DNA of 40,000 nucleotides from Selaginella moellendorffii (Eukaryota > Streptophyta > Lycopodiopsida > Selaginellales > Selaginellaceae). The DNA lies in NCBI RefSeq assembly GCF_000143415.4, contig NW_003314276.1, positions 445,313 through 485,312 of the forward strand, given 5' to 3'. Position numbers and translations under genes: made by a program. Below the pieces are notes generated by a model. It ran no database searches. It saw nothing but the letters and a program-made list of their open reading frames with translations, and was not told the DNA's origin. Positions 1 through 9,498 of this stretch are shown piece by piece (within the stretch, counting starts at the first letter, position 1; each line of letters opens with the position of its first letter).

Positions 1-807
1 TTCGTAAGTTGTTTAGCATTCTGTCTGCAATCTTTAATAGTTAAACTTTATCATTGAGTTTATTTGATGGTATACGTGCTATTGAATTTTGTTGGATAGT
101 AAATCCTATGTTTTCCAATGATAGTGATCTTGGTGGTTCCTATACTCAAATACTAGTTTATCGGATGATAACTTACTTAGAATACTTTTGCATTCTAATC
201 TAAGCTTTATTCACTGATAATTAAATCTCTAAGATATCATTGTTTATGACTTTGATATAGTCCATATATATTGATCTTTGAGTTTGGGCCAGTATAGATA
301 GACTGGCTTCGGCACTTCGTATGCATGGTGAAATCTTTAGTTATGGGGTAGTTACTGTCGACTGGGCACATCACCTGCCTCTCTATCGATGTTCCTTATT
401 TTGTTAATAAGGCATGATCATGTAAACAACTCTAACTGCCTATTTACAATAGTCTATCTAAACCTTACCGACGGGTTTAGTTTCTTTGCTAAGGAGGGTT
501 AGTGCCTCTGGCTCCTCTCTCTATGTCCTTGCGGGCAAGGGCGTATCACACTTTTGTAGCTGGGTGACACCCAAAGCAACAAGGGTGGCTGACTCCGTTG
601 GTCATTTCCTTGTTGGTGACAGCCGGAAGGTGTTTGAGTTGGTAGCGCATCCACGTTAGACAAAGAGGTTACCCCTACCTCATTTAAGTTGGTGCATTTC
701 TCACATAGTGTGAGTACTGTGAACTTTTTCTGGAGTTGTTTCCTTAGCGGTATTCTAGACTTGAGTATGCATTGACGAGGACGTCAATCTTCCCTAAGGG
801 GGGAGAG
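1..807 (+). mobile_element. Internal 3' tail of an LTR retrotransposon, cut by the window edge
   Basis: This stretch lies directly upstream of a polypurine tract and an LTR, so it should be the last internal part of an LTR retrotransposon whose body lies left of the window. I found no clear pol or gag domain here; reading frames are short and interrupted, so it is either untranslated or decayed coding sequence. The assignment rests on the order internal sequence, purine tract, LTR, and on the matching solo LTR at 29179-30326. Superfamily (Gypsy or Copia) cannot be decided from what is visible. Confidence 0.55.
795..807 (+). other. Polypurine tract
   Basis: The purine-rich run TAAGGGGGGAGAG sits immediately before the TG that opens the LTR at 808, where plus-strand DNA synthesis of LTR retrotransposons is primed. 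The position agrees with the 5' limit of homology to the solo LTR at 29179. Confidence 0.6.
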
Positions 808-1925
808 TGTCGTAAATGTGACTTCAGGTATCAAAAGTTACCTGTCGGCCAGTCTTTACGGACACTCTTTCCTTACTGCCACAATGGCAGGAGGTCGGTA
901 TTGCTGGTTCCCTTTATCAGCCCCTCTTGTTTAAATGTTAATTTACTGGGCTTAGCACATGTATTTAGCCAGATGGACATAAGGTAGGAACTCCTATGTG
1001 TTTCTAGCTGAGCATACTCAACCTGGCTCTTAGTTCTCTTTTACTCTGTCTTGCCCTGGCTTGACAAGAACCCTCGCATATTGAGATTGGTCCCTCAATA
1101 TTGCTGGATGATAACTTACCGTATCTGCCAAACACCCTCGCTATCATGCCCTTTGTGTTAGTCTCATTTCGGTCCCAAATGCTATTTATGGAAAGTGTCT
1201 AGATTTGCTCGTTTGGCATATCTACGAAATGTAGAGATTGGCCTGAACACAATGGTGTTCATCCCGTGTCCAAATTCACATTCTAGCGCCATTCCATATT
1301 TATTAAGCTTCAAGCTTGTCCCAGAGACTAACTCCTGATACTAAAGGAGGCTTGGGGCGAAAGCCCAAAGCGTGTGTTCCTCAAGGGCGGGGGTTCCAAA
1401 TGTATAGTAGGGATAGTGGGTAGGTCAAACATGGCTGACCAACCTGAGGCATAGTCTAGCTCCCGCTTGCGTGCCTGTCCTTGTTCTGCGTCTGGCTTGG
1501 GTCTAAGCCCAAGCTCCACACCATGCTAGCTAGTGGAGTACCCATATCCTCACGTTAGGCCACCGGTATGCTGAAATAGCGCCAGACTCCGTTTGCCTCC
1601 GTTTTGCATGCTAATCCTGGCATTGGGATGCTGGTTGCTCTAGGACTGTTCCAAGTCGCTTCGGGCTCCTGTCCCTTCGCTCCTTGGGCTATATGCTCAA
1701 GAGTTGCTCCGTGGTCCGGTTCCATCACTCCTTGGCTCCATACTTGGGAGTTTGGCACCGTTCCTTTGTTCAGTGGCCCAAGGCCCTGAAACTCGAGTTC
1801 CACACCACTGTCCTTTAGACATGTGGCATCTGTCACGTGGCACAAAGAGGGTTTAGATTCCACTTCGTGGTGTTATCCTATAGTAAATCACCATAGTATA
1901 AAGGGTCAAAACCACATGTGCTACA
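808..1925 (+). repeat. 3' LTR (about 1.12 kb) of an LTR retrotransposon
   Basis: It opens TGTCGTAAATGTGAC and closes with GTGCTACA, and is co-linear over its whole length with the solo LTR at 29179-30326. The two copies share the opening motif, the segment around 1130-1300 and the last 600 bp, with many substitutions and small indels. A TATAAAG at 1895-1901 lies close to the right end. Two 14-bp-spaced G-box-like units (CATGTG at 1820, CACGTG at 1834) lie about 70 bp upstream of it. The open frames inside this LTR (for example 1555-1863) recur as chance frames in the second copy and are not genes. The 5-bp right flank would be CATAC. Confidence 0.75.
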
Positions 1926-4900
1926 CATACTTGCATCAATCTAAAAACCAAATATGATAAAGCCAAACTTCATAAGTGATTGTTAAACTAATCCTATATG
2001 AACTTATCTTCCACTATAAGATACATCAATAATCAATATAACTTCAACTTATATCTAACAAGGATCCAACAACTCTAATATTGATCACTAACTCTTAGTT
2101 TTGCAAAGTTAACATAATCCATGACTAAATCATTTTTCAAAGAAAAGCCAAAGCCAAATCTTTACTAAACAATCTAGTCTAAAACAAAACTAACTTAACT
2201 TGTCACTCAACTTGTTTAAACACTAATACAATTGCTAACTAGCAAATGTGCAAATACTAACAATACAAAAGTATAGCAAAATCATCAATATCATAATCAT
2301 TAAGATTATGAAAGAAAATATCCCAATGAGGTTCAATTGACCACCAACTATCTGAATCACCATAGATGGAAAATTAAACTTCCTTAGTAAACCTATAAAA
2401 TATTTAATCTCAACTTTAACAATAGAGATAAACAAAGTCCAGTGTTATTTCAGCATACTAGAGGCCTAATATGAGTATATGGATATTCCACCAACTATAT
2501 AGAGTTTGGGCTTGGACCTAAAGCAAACACAGAAAAGGATAGACACACCAATAGAGAGTTAGATAATGTATTTTCATATACCCAAACAAGGGAAGAAGGT
2601 TCTTGGAAACAAGCTGAATGATAGTCTAAGCTGGCATTGATGGTGAGAAGCAGGCCAAAGAGAAAACTGTTAAAGGTTTTCAACTATTGTTTGAAGAAGG
2701 AATGTCCAATAGAGTTCTAACAGCATCTCTAGCATCAACAGCACCACAGACTCACAGCAGCATAGTTAGGTGTAGGTACAGCTGGGGTAGAGGCTTTTAT
2801 AAAGCCCTATGGAACTACAATGTTCATAAAAGGCCCTAAACCCTGTGTGAATGTTGTGAGATATCCTTAGTAAGGGTCCTAGTGACTCCTTATGTGGTGC
2901 TAGAGTCAGAAAAGTGGCTAGAAAAATTTCTACCTTGATTCTTGACTCTGTGGTTGCAAAGATATCATGGCTGATTCTCCAGTTCTTTTTTAGGCCAAGG
3001 AACTTTGGAATATGCATGGTGATGCTAGACAAGTCCAATATGGAATAGTCCAATCCATATAGAAGAAGTCTGTCATATTGCATTATACACTCAAATATCC
3101 ATCCCAAGATAGAGTCTGAGATGATGGTGGTAGTCCCTTATAAGGAAGTCAAATGTCAAACCCATGCCATCAATGGAGATCTTAACACTTGCAAATGCAA
3201 GCCAGAATCACAGTATAATTAGTAAATCTTTTGAACAACCATGTTGCCAGCCACTTCCAAGCCACTGGAGTATGCCAACAAGGGAGATGATGTTGCTTTG
3301 AAAATGAGAGCTGAGCATTGTTTATGCCTTTGAGGAAGAGTGTCTTATCTGAATGTTACTACAAAGAATGAGATCAAGAGTTTTTTGAGTGTTTAAACCA
3401 GGAATGCTTCTTAAAAGCTTGCCAACTAAGCTCACTGAGCATGATCTAGATAAAGTGCAGAAATTTGAGTGAGAATGTCCTCCAGGACCTGAGAGACTGT
3501 GGAGGCTGGCTGGAAGATCCCACTCTGAAAGCTTAGAGCTGGTCTAGTAGCTAGATTTGAAGCTATACCCAAGGATGTGGTGTTAGATTGTGGGTATGAT
3601 TCTAGGAATATTCCCAGATATACTTAGAGATTAATCCATTAGGTTCATTATTGAGATTGATAATATGACACATTTTTCAGTGGCATTTTTCAGGATTCTC
3701 TTGCAACAGATGGTGACCACAGTGGCATGTCTCACTTTTTAGCAAAGGCATCATTTGGAGTATTAAGTTCTAGAACAAAAATAAAAGGATCCATATCAAT
3801 TTCAAGCTAAGTATTTCTACTTAAGTCTTTTATTTGATCTAGATCTTTTTATTTCTTTTCAATTCCTATTATTGTTGAATTGGATCAGGCTTTTGGCTTT
3901 TTATCTTTCATGAATCCTAGATTTGATAGATCTAGAATTTTGACAATCAGAATTCTATTTCTTGTTTTGTGTGAGGTATGCAATTATTTTTTTCTTAGAG
4001 TCCAGTCAAGAGCTTAGACATTTACAAGTTATTGGCAAAGAAGCATGATGATGGTTGCCATGGTTGATCTAGCCATGTTTTCACTTCCATAGTAAGGAGA
4101 TATTAGGCTTGAAGAGGATTTTTAACCACCTTTAAAGCAAGTTGAAAATCATGGATCTTATGCACTTGGCTTGTGGGCATTTGATGTAGTAGACAAGTTT
4201 TCTCTTACAAAACCTTTTCTACCAATGCTTTTCCAATTAAATCTTCATGGTGACTCCTCTTCTTCACCCACTGCTCAAGATAGTGGATGTGTTACATGTG
4301 AGTTTTGGGCTGCCAAAAGCAAGCATGTTACAAAGTGGTGATTTTGAGAAGTAACCATTTTCTTGCTGTCTCAATATTGAGCAGAACCTTCTTCTAGTCA
4401 TTCTCAGCTCCAGGATTGGGTCATTCACGTCAGTACCAACTAGTTCTGAGATTTCTTCTATCATAATAATGAAGGCAATGGAGGTGATTTGTGCACACTT
4501 TTGTTAATAGAGGCAGTAGTGCCCTTTTAGGAATAAGATAGAATATGCTCCTTAAGGCATTCTGGTATTGGGAGCTCTTTCTTCTTTTTTCTTTTTATTT
4601 ATCATTTGTTTTTCTCTCATTTTTTCTCTATTTTTCTCACCTTTATTTCTATATTTCTTTATTCATGTCATGCAGCTATGAGTGCTCTTTAATCACTGAA
4701 CAAGCTATAAGATTTAAGTTTCTAGATAATTCTCAGAATTTTTAATTTTCCCTCTTCACCATCTTTATCAATGCCTTAAAAAAAAAAGAGTGTCCCAAAG
4801 AAGAAATCTCCAACAAAGATAACTGTATGTCCCACAAATGCTAATCTAGCTAAAGAAAGTGGGAAAGGACACTAAAACTTTTGTGGGTATCTCAAAAAAT

Positions 4901-5438
4901 ATGTGGACACATACAAATCAGATGAAGAATGTGGAGATAAAGTGAAAAAACCAAAAGACATGGATTAAACATTCACAAATACCTTTGGCAAATATGTTTT
5001 AACAAATATCTCTTAACTCTGGCTACAAAATTGGACACAAATAGACACATTGGAAAGTTTAGACTTAGATAAAGAGAAGAAGACCAACATGAAGAGCCAT
5101 GACACTCATACAAAGAAATGGAAAGAAAGGCAATTTCCATTGGCCTTGTTATTGAGGAAGTCAAGGCCTTCAAATTGCTAACCCAAATAAAGAAGAGTTG
5201 CATTTCCATTGCCAATCAGAAGGCCATGGCTTCCTCTTTCTAATGATGTAAAATCAACTTCATCTCTCATGAAATGCACAAATCCTCATAAGAAGGCTAG
5301 ACTAGACTGAAATTGCTAGATTCACCAATTTTTGGGGCATTCTAAAGCCCTAATGATAGATCCACCTCCCTCTCATATGTAATCTTTATATGTAACCTTA
5401 AAATTTTAGGGGTGCAGTGGACACATCAAACCCTACCC
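1926..5438. other. No recognisable gene; possibly decayed repeats
   Basis: I read both strands and found only short unrelated frames (for example 2495-2683, 2766-3107, 4264-4464 on the minus strand) without a recognisable domain, consistent codon use or spliceable neighbours. 4560-4680 is a T/C-rich stretch and 4767-4790 contains an A-run. Composition is AT-rich but less extreme than 14258-20200. It may hold degraded transposon sequence, but I cannot name any. Confidence 0.5.
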
Positions 5439-5441
5439 TAA

Positions 5442-5466
5442 TAGACGCTTCACATGTGACCATCAC
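5442..5466 (+). repeat. Left terminal inverted repeat of the Harbinger element
   Basis: It pairs with 9471-9495 in inverted orientation, with mismatches only at positions 1, 9, 20 and 21 of 25. It is preceded by the target duplication TAA at 5439-5441. Confidence 0.88.
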
Positions 5467-5744
5467 AGTTAAATTGTGACAGCCACATCAGCAATTTGAA
5501 GTGACGTTGCCCTAGTACATGTCACTATCACCATCATTTTTTTAACGGTGGCATTGTGACGGTGAAACCAATTTGAATGTTTTTCAAAACCGGCCCAGCC
5601 GGTTGACCACCATCAAACCTGAAAAAGCATGTTAAAATGCTGATGTGACAGTTATTTCTTCCTGCCACTATTGCTGACATGTCAATTCTTGGTTTTATGG
5701 TCTTGAGCGGAATGGGAGAGTAGCAGCTGAATGATTTGGAGATT

Positions 5745-6708
5745 ATGTTCTCCACTCAATGTTAGCAAGAGGTTCTGTATGATGGTTCTCAATTCAGCAA
5801 GGGGAATTTTACTGCTCCCACTCCACCGAAGCCTCCGAAACCAGCTGGAAATCGGGGGCATTGGTCTTTGAATGAATTGTTGGTTTTGAATGAAGAAAAG
5901 AAGCATGATTTCTTCTTACAGCAGCGAGGCAGCATTCAAAAGAGGCACAAGACTGCAAGTGTTCGTTGGCAGCAAGTCTCTAAGTAAGTTTGGATTTTTC
6001 ATGTTCAATAAGTTTGGAGCTACTATTTGACACATGATGTCAACCATTTGCCTAGGCAATGTCAATCTCATTGGGAGTATATCTACAAAGAGTTCAACAA
6101 AATCAAATCATATGAATATCATGTTCCTACTAGCAGAAGCAGTTACTAGAACATGACAACGGAGCAATGTCGTAAAGCATTTGCCACCAAAGTTCAATGA
6201 TCAACTCTACGCAATGATGGACAAGTTGCTTCAGGACCGTCGAACTGTGAATTCACAGGGACAGACTTAGGAATCAATGTCTTCACCACCTACATCCCAA
6301 TGATCACCATTACCGACACCATGAGCTTCATGACAACAATCACCATCATCTCCATATGGAGAATCAAAACCTGAAGGTATGTTTTGTAGTTTTTGTTCAT
6401 AATCATTTTTGGCAATGATAGGAAATAACAACGATCCTGAAAAACGTAGTTCAGGCCGGCTGAGGAAGAAGTCCCACACACAACTTGCAGAACAACTTGC
6501 AGGAGCGTTGCATGACAACAATGTGAGGCTCATTGATACAATGGAAGATAGACAGAAGGAAATTTGTTGTCATAATCTGAAGAAGGAAGAATTCATGGAG
6601 TGTATTCTGTCTATGGATAGCCAGATGGTGAAGAGTGTGGATCAAGTAGCTCAAGCCTTGTTTGTGATTGCTGATTCTTTGGTAAGTAAATTCATTTCTT
6701 ATTCATGA
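5745..6708 (+). pseudogene. Harbinger Myb/SANT (trihelix-like) DNA-binding protein, decayed
   Basis: PIF/Harbinger elements encode a second protein with a Myb/SANT-like trihelix that binds DNA and helps the transposase. Exon 1 (about 5745-5983) carries a Pro-Lys-rich lead, then GHWSLNELLVLNEEK and a later SVRWQQVSK, the tryptophan-spaced first half of the trihelix. A 72-nt intron (5984-6055, GTAAGT...TAG) leads to exon 2 with HWEYIYKEFNKI, the third helix. A 45-nt intron (6377-6421) leads to a last exon (6422-6708) rich in Lys, Glu and Leu that should form a helix. Damage: an in-frame TAG near 5763, a TAG in exon 2 where SYWNMT would be expected, a frameshift before LPPKFNDQLYAMMDK, and three in-frame TGA codons around 6286-6335. 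No functional protein can be made. Confidence 0.75.
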
Positions 6709-6994
6709 ACTTCACTTTTGTAGTTTACAGCGTTTCTGATTACTATCTCCGAAGCAACAAGAGAGATGATGAACTGATGAAGATGTGATGATTTACCTGA
6801 TCGACAATTCTAGGCCTAGCATTCCCACCTTGCGTTGCTGCTGCCAGTATCCTTGGATCGATTCCATCGATTTAGAAAGAGAATTCTTGTTGGAAGGACA
6901 TGAGCGTTTGCATAAAGCTGTTTGTATCAGTCGTCTGGCATGGATCAGAGCTAGATTGAAAGGATAGAAAGAACTTTACAAGAGTAAGTACCCA
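6709..6994. other. Unassigned segment inside the Harbinger element
   Basis: It lies between the end of the SANT-like gene and the cyclophilin fragment. A 60-codon plus-strand frame (6785-6967) is present but I recognise no family in it. The minus strand also has moderately coding-like patches. It could be the 3' untranslated part of the SANT-like gene or a third captured fragment. Confidence 0.35.
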
Positions 6995-6995
6995 C

Positions 6996-7220
6996 TGCAA
7001 AATGACAATCTTTGCCTATGGTTGATTGAGTCCCCTCTCAGCGACCACTGCTCGGGTATCGCCTATAAGCTTGGCTGTGCTATGGGGATCCGAGATGAGA
7101 TTTTTCCCAAGGAACAAAGAGAAGAAAATACATACCAGAAGTAAAGATTGCTTGTGTTATCTTTGACCACCCTGGTACTTGCGATCTTCTGGACAACGTC
7201 CAGGCCTTCTACCACCCCGC
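6996..7220 (-). pseudogene. Captured C-terminal fragment of a cyclophilin-type peptidyl-prolyl isomerase
   Basis: Minus-strand reading gives GGVVEGLDVVQKIASTRVVK, the conserved late strand-helix of the cyclophilin fold. After a 56-nt GT-AG intron (about 7160-7105) it continues as TAKLIGDTRAVVAERGLNQP. That tail resembles plant plastid-type cyclophilins of the CYP28 kind, which is a family assignment from memory rather than a search. An in-frame TAG at 7016-7018 follows NQP, where the homologous reading continues AKIV. Only the last exons are present; the catalytic arginine region is missing. It follows the COG2 fragment head to tail in the same orientation, with the join at about 7220-7232, so it was captured by the transposon. 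Alternative: an unrelated chance match, unlikely given two consecutive exons. Confidence 0.6.
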
Positions 7221-7223
7221 CTA

Positions 7224-8416
7224 CCACCGCAGGGTAAAATAAGCTGGCAAGTTCCAAAGCTTCACGAATTCAGCATAACTTGCTTGAGAACAAAGAGCAA
7301 GAACCGCCGATTGTGACTGACAGTATCCTGAAATTGATATGCTTGAGTTGGTCTTTCTTAGCAAAACCCAAGCTTCTACTACCGATAGAAACTTCAGGCT
7401 TGACTTGTAATTTGCCAAAAACTCTGCTGGTTTCCCAGGTGAAAGTGCACCAGGCTTGCCTGCCACTATTGCTGAGCGCACTTCTTTAAGAATGGAGTTT
7501 CCAAGAACATCAAACACATTAAGTCCAGAGTTTTCTGAAAAGAAACGAGACCACAAGAAAACGAGCAAAATAAGAAAAAGGCATTTGGAAAGCTTACCAG
7601 ACACTACGATATCCAACATGAACTTACAATCTCGAGTAATATGCACCTCAGCCTGTTTATAGTCTTCCTCCAGCTTGTCTGCAGCTCCTCCACCCACCAA
7701 GTCTTTGGAAGAATTCCCAGGAAAAAGCCTGGAGATAAAAGGTGCCACAATTATGATATGAAAAGCCTCTTCAGCTCCAGCAGTGTTGTCAATAGCCACA
7801 TAAGCACGTAGACAATGGTAGAGAACCTTCTCGTCACTTCACCTGGATGCAGAACTTTAGACTATTCATCTCACTCATAATTCGCTCCAACAATCGACTC
7901 TGCGGGTCATCACCACTGTTGTTGTCGACCGGATCCAGAGATCCTTCACTGCCACTCACTAGATTTCCATTGGAAATTCTATTTTCCTTGAGCTCCAGCA
8001 AGAGCTTCTCGATCTGCAAGAAAGCTAGGAATTGAAATAAAAGGACTCGCTCCACTCAATCTTACCTTGGAAACCACATGAGAGGTGTCGAGCAGCAACT
8101 TGAGAATCTCCTGCGATGCAAAGGCCTCGGATCTCTGCTTGAACGCGTCCTGGAGCACGAGCAGCACTCCATCAACACCATTGCGCACGGTGACAAGCTT
8201 ACCTCGCAGCTCTTGCAATGGCGTGCACATCCGGAGCACAGCACCATCCACATCCACAAGCTGCATGCTGAGGCTCACGAAATCTTTGTAATCCTTGTTG
8301 ATGAGCTCGATGAGCTCGTTCTTGAGTGCTGCAAGGTGACTGCGCAGCTCGCCGTGCAGTGCCTTGAGCGGCATGAAGCTGCACAGGCTGGAAATGTGGG
8401 TGTCACAGTCGAAACC
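7224..8416 (-). pseudogene. COG2: Captured COG2 (conserved oligomeric Golgi complex subunit 2) gene fragment
   Basis: COG2 is part of the COG tethering complex on Golgi membranes. Five exon blocks are readable. 8416-8066: GFDCDTHISSLCSFMPLKAL, then LAALKNELIELINKDY and LLLDTSHVVSK. 8013-7843: ending LLERIMSEMNSLKFCIQ. About 7823-7598: LYHCLRAYVAIDNTAG to DCKFMLDIVVS. 7534-7373: ENSGLNVFDVLGNSILKEV to LSVVE. 7327-7224: GYCQSQSAVLALCSQ to YFTLR. Introns are 45-63 nt with GT-AG ends. Missing are the first exon, roughly 30-40 codons between the second and third blocks (removed by a deletion near 7823-7842), and the whole C-terminal half. The donor at 7372 reads CT instead of GT. The fragment is enclosed by the Harbinger terminal repeats, so it is a transposon-borne copy; the working gene should be elsewhere. 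Confidence 0.88.
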
Positions 8417-8504
8417 CTGAAAAATAAAACTTGAGTTTCTGTGTTAAATAGAGCGCACTAAAATAAACAAATTCATGAGCTTCAAGTGGATTTGTTTAAG
8501 TCTA

Positions 8505-9360
8505 TTACATAAGTAGTGAGAATTTTTCTAAGCTCCATAGCAGCAACCTTTAAGCAATTTGAAACTTCTCTCACATGCCATCCTCAAAGACAACAAGTAA
8601 AAGTTAAATGCTTCCCTCAATTCAGTTCCATTTGCACCTGGAAACAGTATAACCAACCATGGAAGTTTGTAGTATCCTGAGTCTCCAATGATGTACTCCC
8701 AAAACTAATATTGGCCTCTTGAGACTGCTGGTCCGTTAAGAATCTCACCTGATTGAGCTCTTCTGTAGAATGAACTCTTCCTCAAAATGGTTATGTCATT
8801 GTAACTCGCAGGATCTCCAACTCGAATTTCCAGGAACCTTGCTTCATTATCCACGATTGCTTGCATGACAATTGAGTAATCCTTGTCCTTGTTGTAATAA
8901 TCACTTGTAAAAGCATTTCCAGGAAGCTCAACTTTGAAATGCGTGCAGTCAATTGCATCATAGCAATTCGGGAAGCCACAAAGACTCTTGAAACCTGTTT
9001 TTACTGTTCACAGATCTGCTGGCCACACAAAAAAATTGTCCTAGATGCTAGAATGTTGTGTCAGAGAACTTCTGACAATACTTCCAGACAGTTGCTTTAG
9101 AAACACCAAAATGCTCTGCCAAACTAGCAAAAGAATCACCTGAAGCTAATCTCCATAAAGCAATGGCAACTTGCTTACCAATAGGAATATCTCTAGATAG
9201 AATGTTTTTCTGCATTGACGGAGCAACAAGTTCGCAGATTGTCATAAACTGCTCCTCGGAAACTCTGAAGAACTCTCTCCACCTTGTTGGATCTTGCATT
9301 CCAACCTTGTCCACCCAATGACGGAACCAATGAAGAGACCTTGGTCTGATATAGAAATCT
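8505..9360 (-). pseudogene. PIF/Harbinger DDE transposase (HARBI1-like), decayed and 3'-truncated
   Basis: The nuclease of PIF/Harbinger elements cuts and rejoins the element at TWA targets. From the 5' side the minus strand reads RPRSLHWFRHWVDKVGMQD, then ALWRLASGDSFASLAEHFGV and SKATVWKYCQKF (a helix-turn-helix). Next come CGFPNCYDAIDCTHF (first catalytic Asp at 8948-8950), YNKDKDYSIVMQAIVDN, GDPASYNDI, IIGDSGYYKLPWLV (second Asp, 8681-8683) and RMACERSFKLLKG (Glu, codon 8570-8572). All three catalytic residues are visible. The frame is broken by a TAG at 9048, a one-base shift near a T-run at about 9030, a TGA after WPADL and a TAG after SRGQY. The reading stops about 10 residues after the Glu motif, where sequence leading into COG2 intron begins, so the capture replaced the gene's 3' end. 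No clear ATG is present. Confidence 0.85.
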
Positions 9361-9383
9361 CACTCAACAGTAACTTGATTTTA

Positions 9384-9396
9384 GAATATTCTAGAA
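9384..9396. promoter_or_regulatory. Perfect three-unit heat-shock element next to the transposase
   Basis: The sequence GAATATTCTAGAA matches GAAnnTTCnnGAA exactly, the trimeric site bound by heat-shock factors. It lies inside the transposon, 24-36 bp upstream (minus strand) of the first readable transposase codons. Function is inferred from motif and position only; a 9-base match can arise by chance in AT-rich DNA. Confidence 0.45.
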
Positions 9397-9470
9397 TACT
9401 CTGACGTGAATGATGGTTACATGTACAGTGCCACCATCATTTTATCGCCGTCACTGCACAGAAAATGATG

Positions 9471-9495
9471 GTGACAGTCACATGTGCAGCGTCTC
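9471..9495 (-). repeat. Right terminal inverted repeat of the Harbinger element
   Basis: Read on the minus strand it begins GAGACGCTGCACATGTGAC and mirrors 5442-5466. It is followed by the target duplication TAA at 9496-9498. Confidence 0.88.
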
Positions 9496-9498
9496 TAA

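Larger units (their letters stand above)
5442..9495. mobile_element. Complete PIF/Harbinger DNA transposon, 4,054 bp, carrying captured host gene fragments
   Basis: The ends form terminal inverted repeats: 5442-5466 and the reverse complement of 9471-9495 match at 21 of 25 positions, with core AGACGCTKCACATGTGAC. TAA lies directly outside both ends (5439-5441 and 9496-9498), the 3-bp target duplication expected of PIF/Harbinger. Inside are the two genes typical of the superfamily, converging: a Myb/SANT-like gene (+, 5745-6708) and a DDE transposase (-, 8505-9360). Both are broken. Between them are minus-strand segments that do not belong to the family: COG2 exons (7224-8416) and a cyclophilin tail (6996-7220). 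Subterminal copies of the motif ATCACCATCATTTT occur near both ends. The element cannot encode a working transposase itself but keeps its ends, so mobilisation in trans is possible. Confidence 0.9.

Noticed and set aside
2766-3107. 113-codon minus-strand frame
   Set aside because: No domain, no splice partners, and unremarkable composition; expected by chance over several kilobases.
7221-8416. COG2 as an ordinary functional host gene at this locus
   Set aside because: It lies inside matched Harbinger terminal repeats with a TAA duplication, lacks first and C-terminal exons, has an internal deletion and a lost splice donor.
5442-9495. Helitron or Pack-MULE as the gene-capturing element
   Set aside because: Short TIRs with a 3-bp TAA duplication and a HARBI1-like nuclease with SANT-like partner identify PIF/Harbinger; MULEs give 9-bp duplications and Helitrons none.
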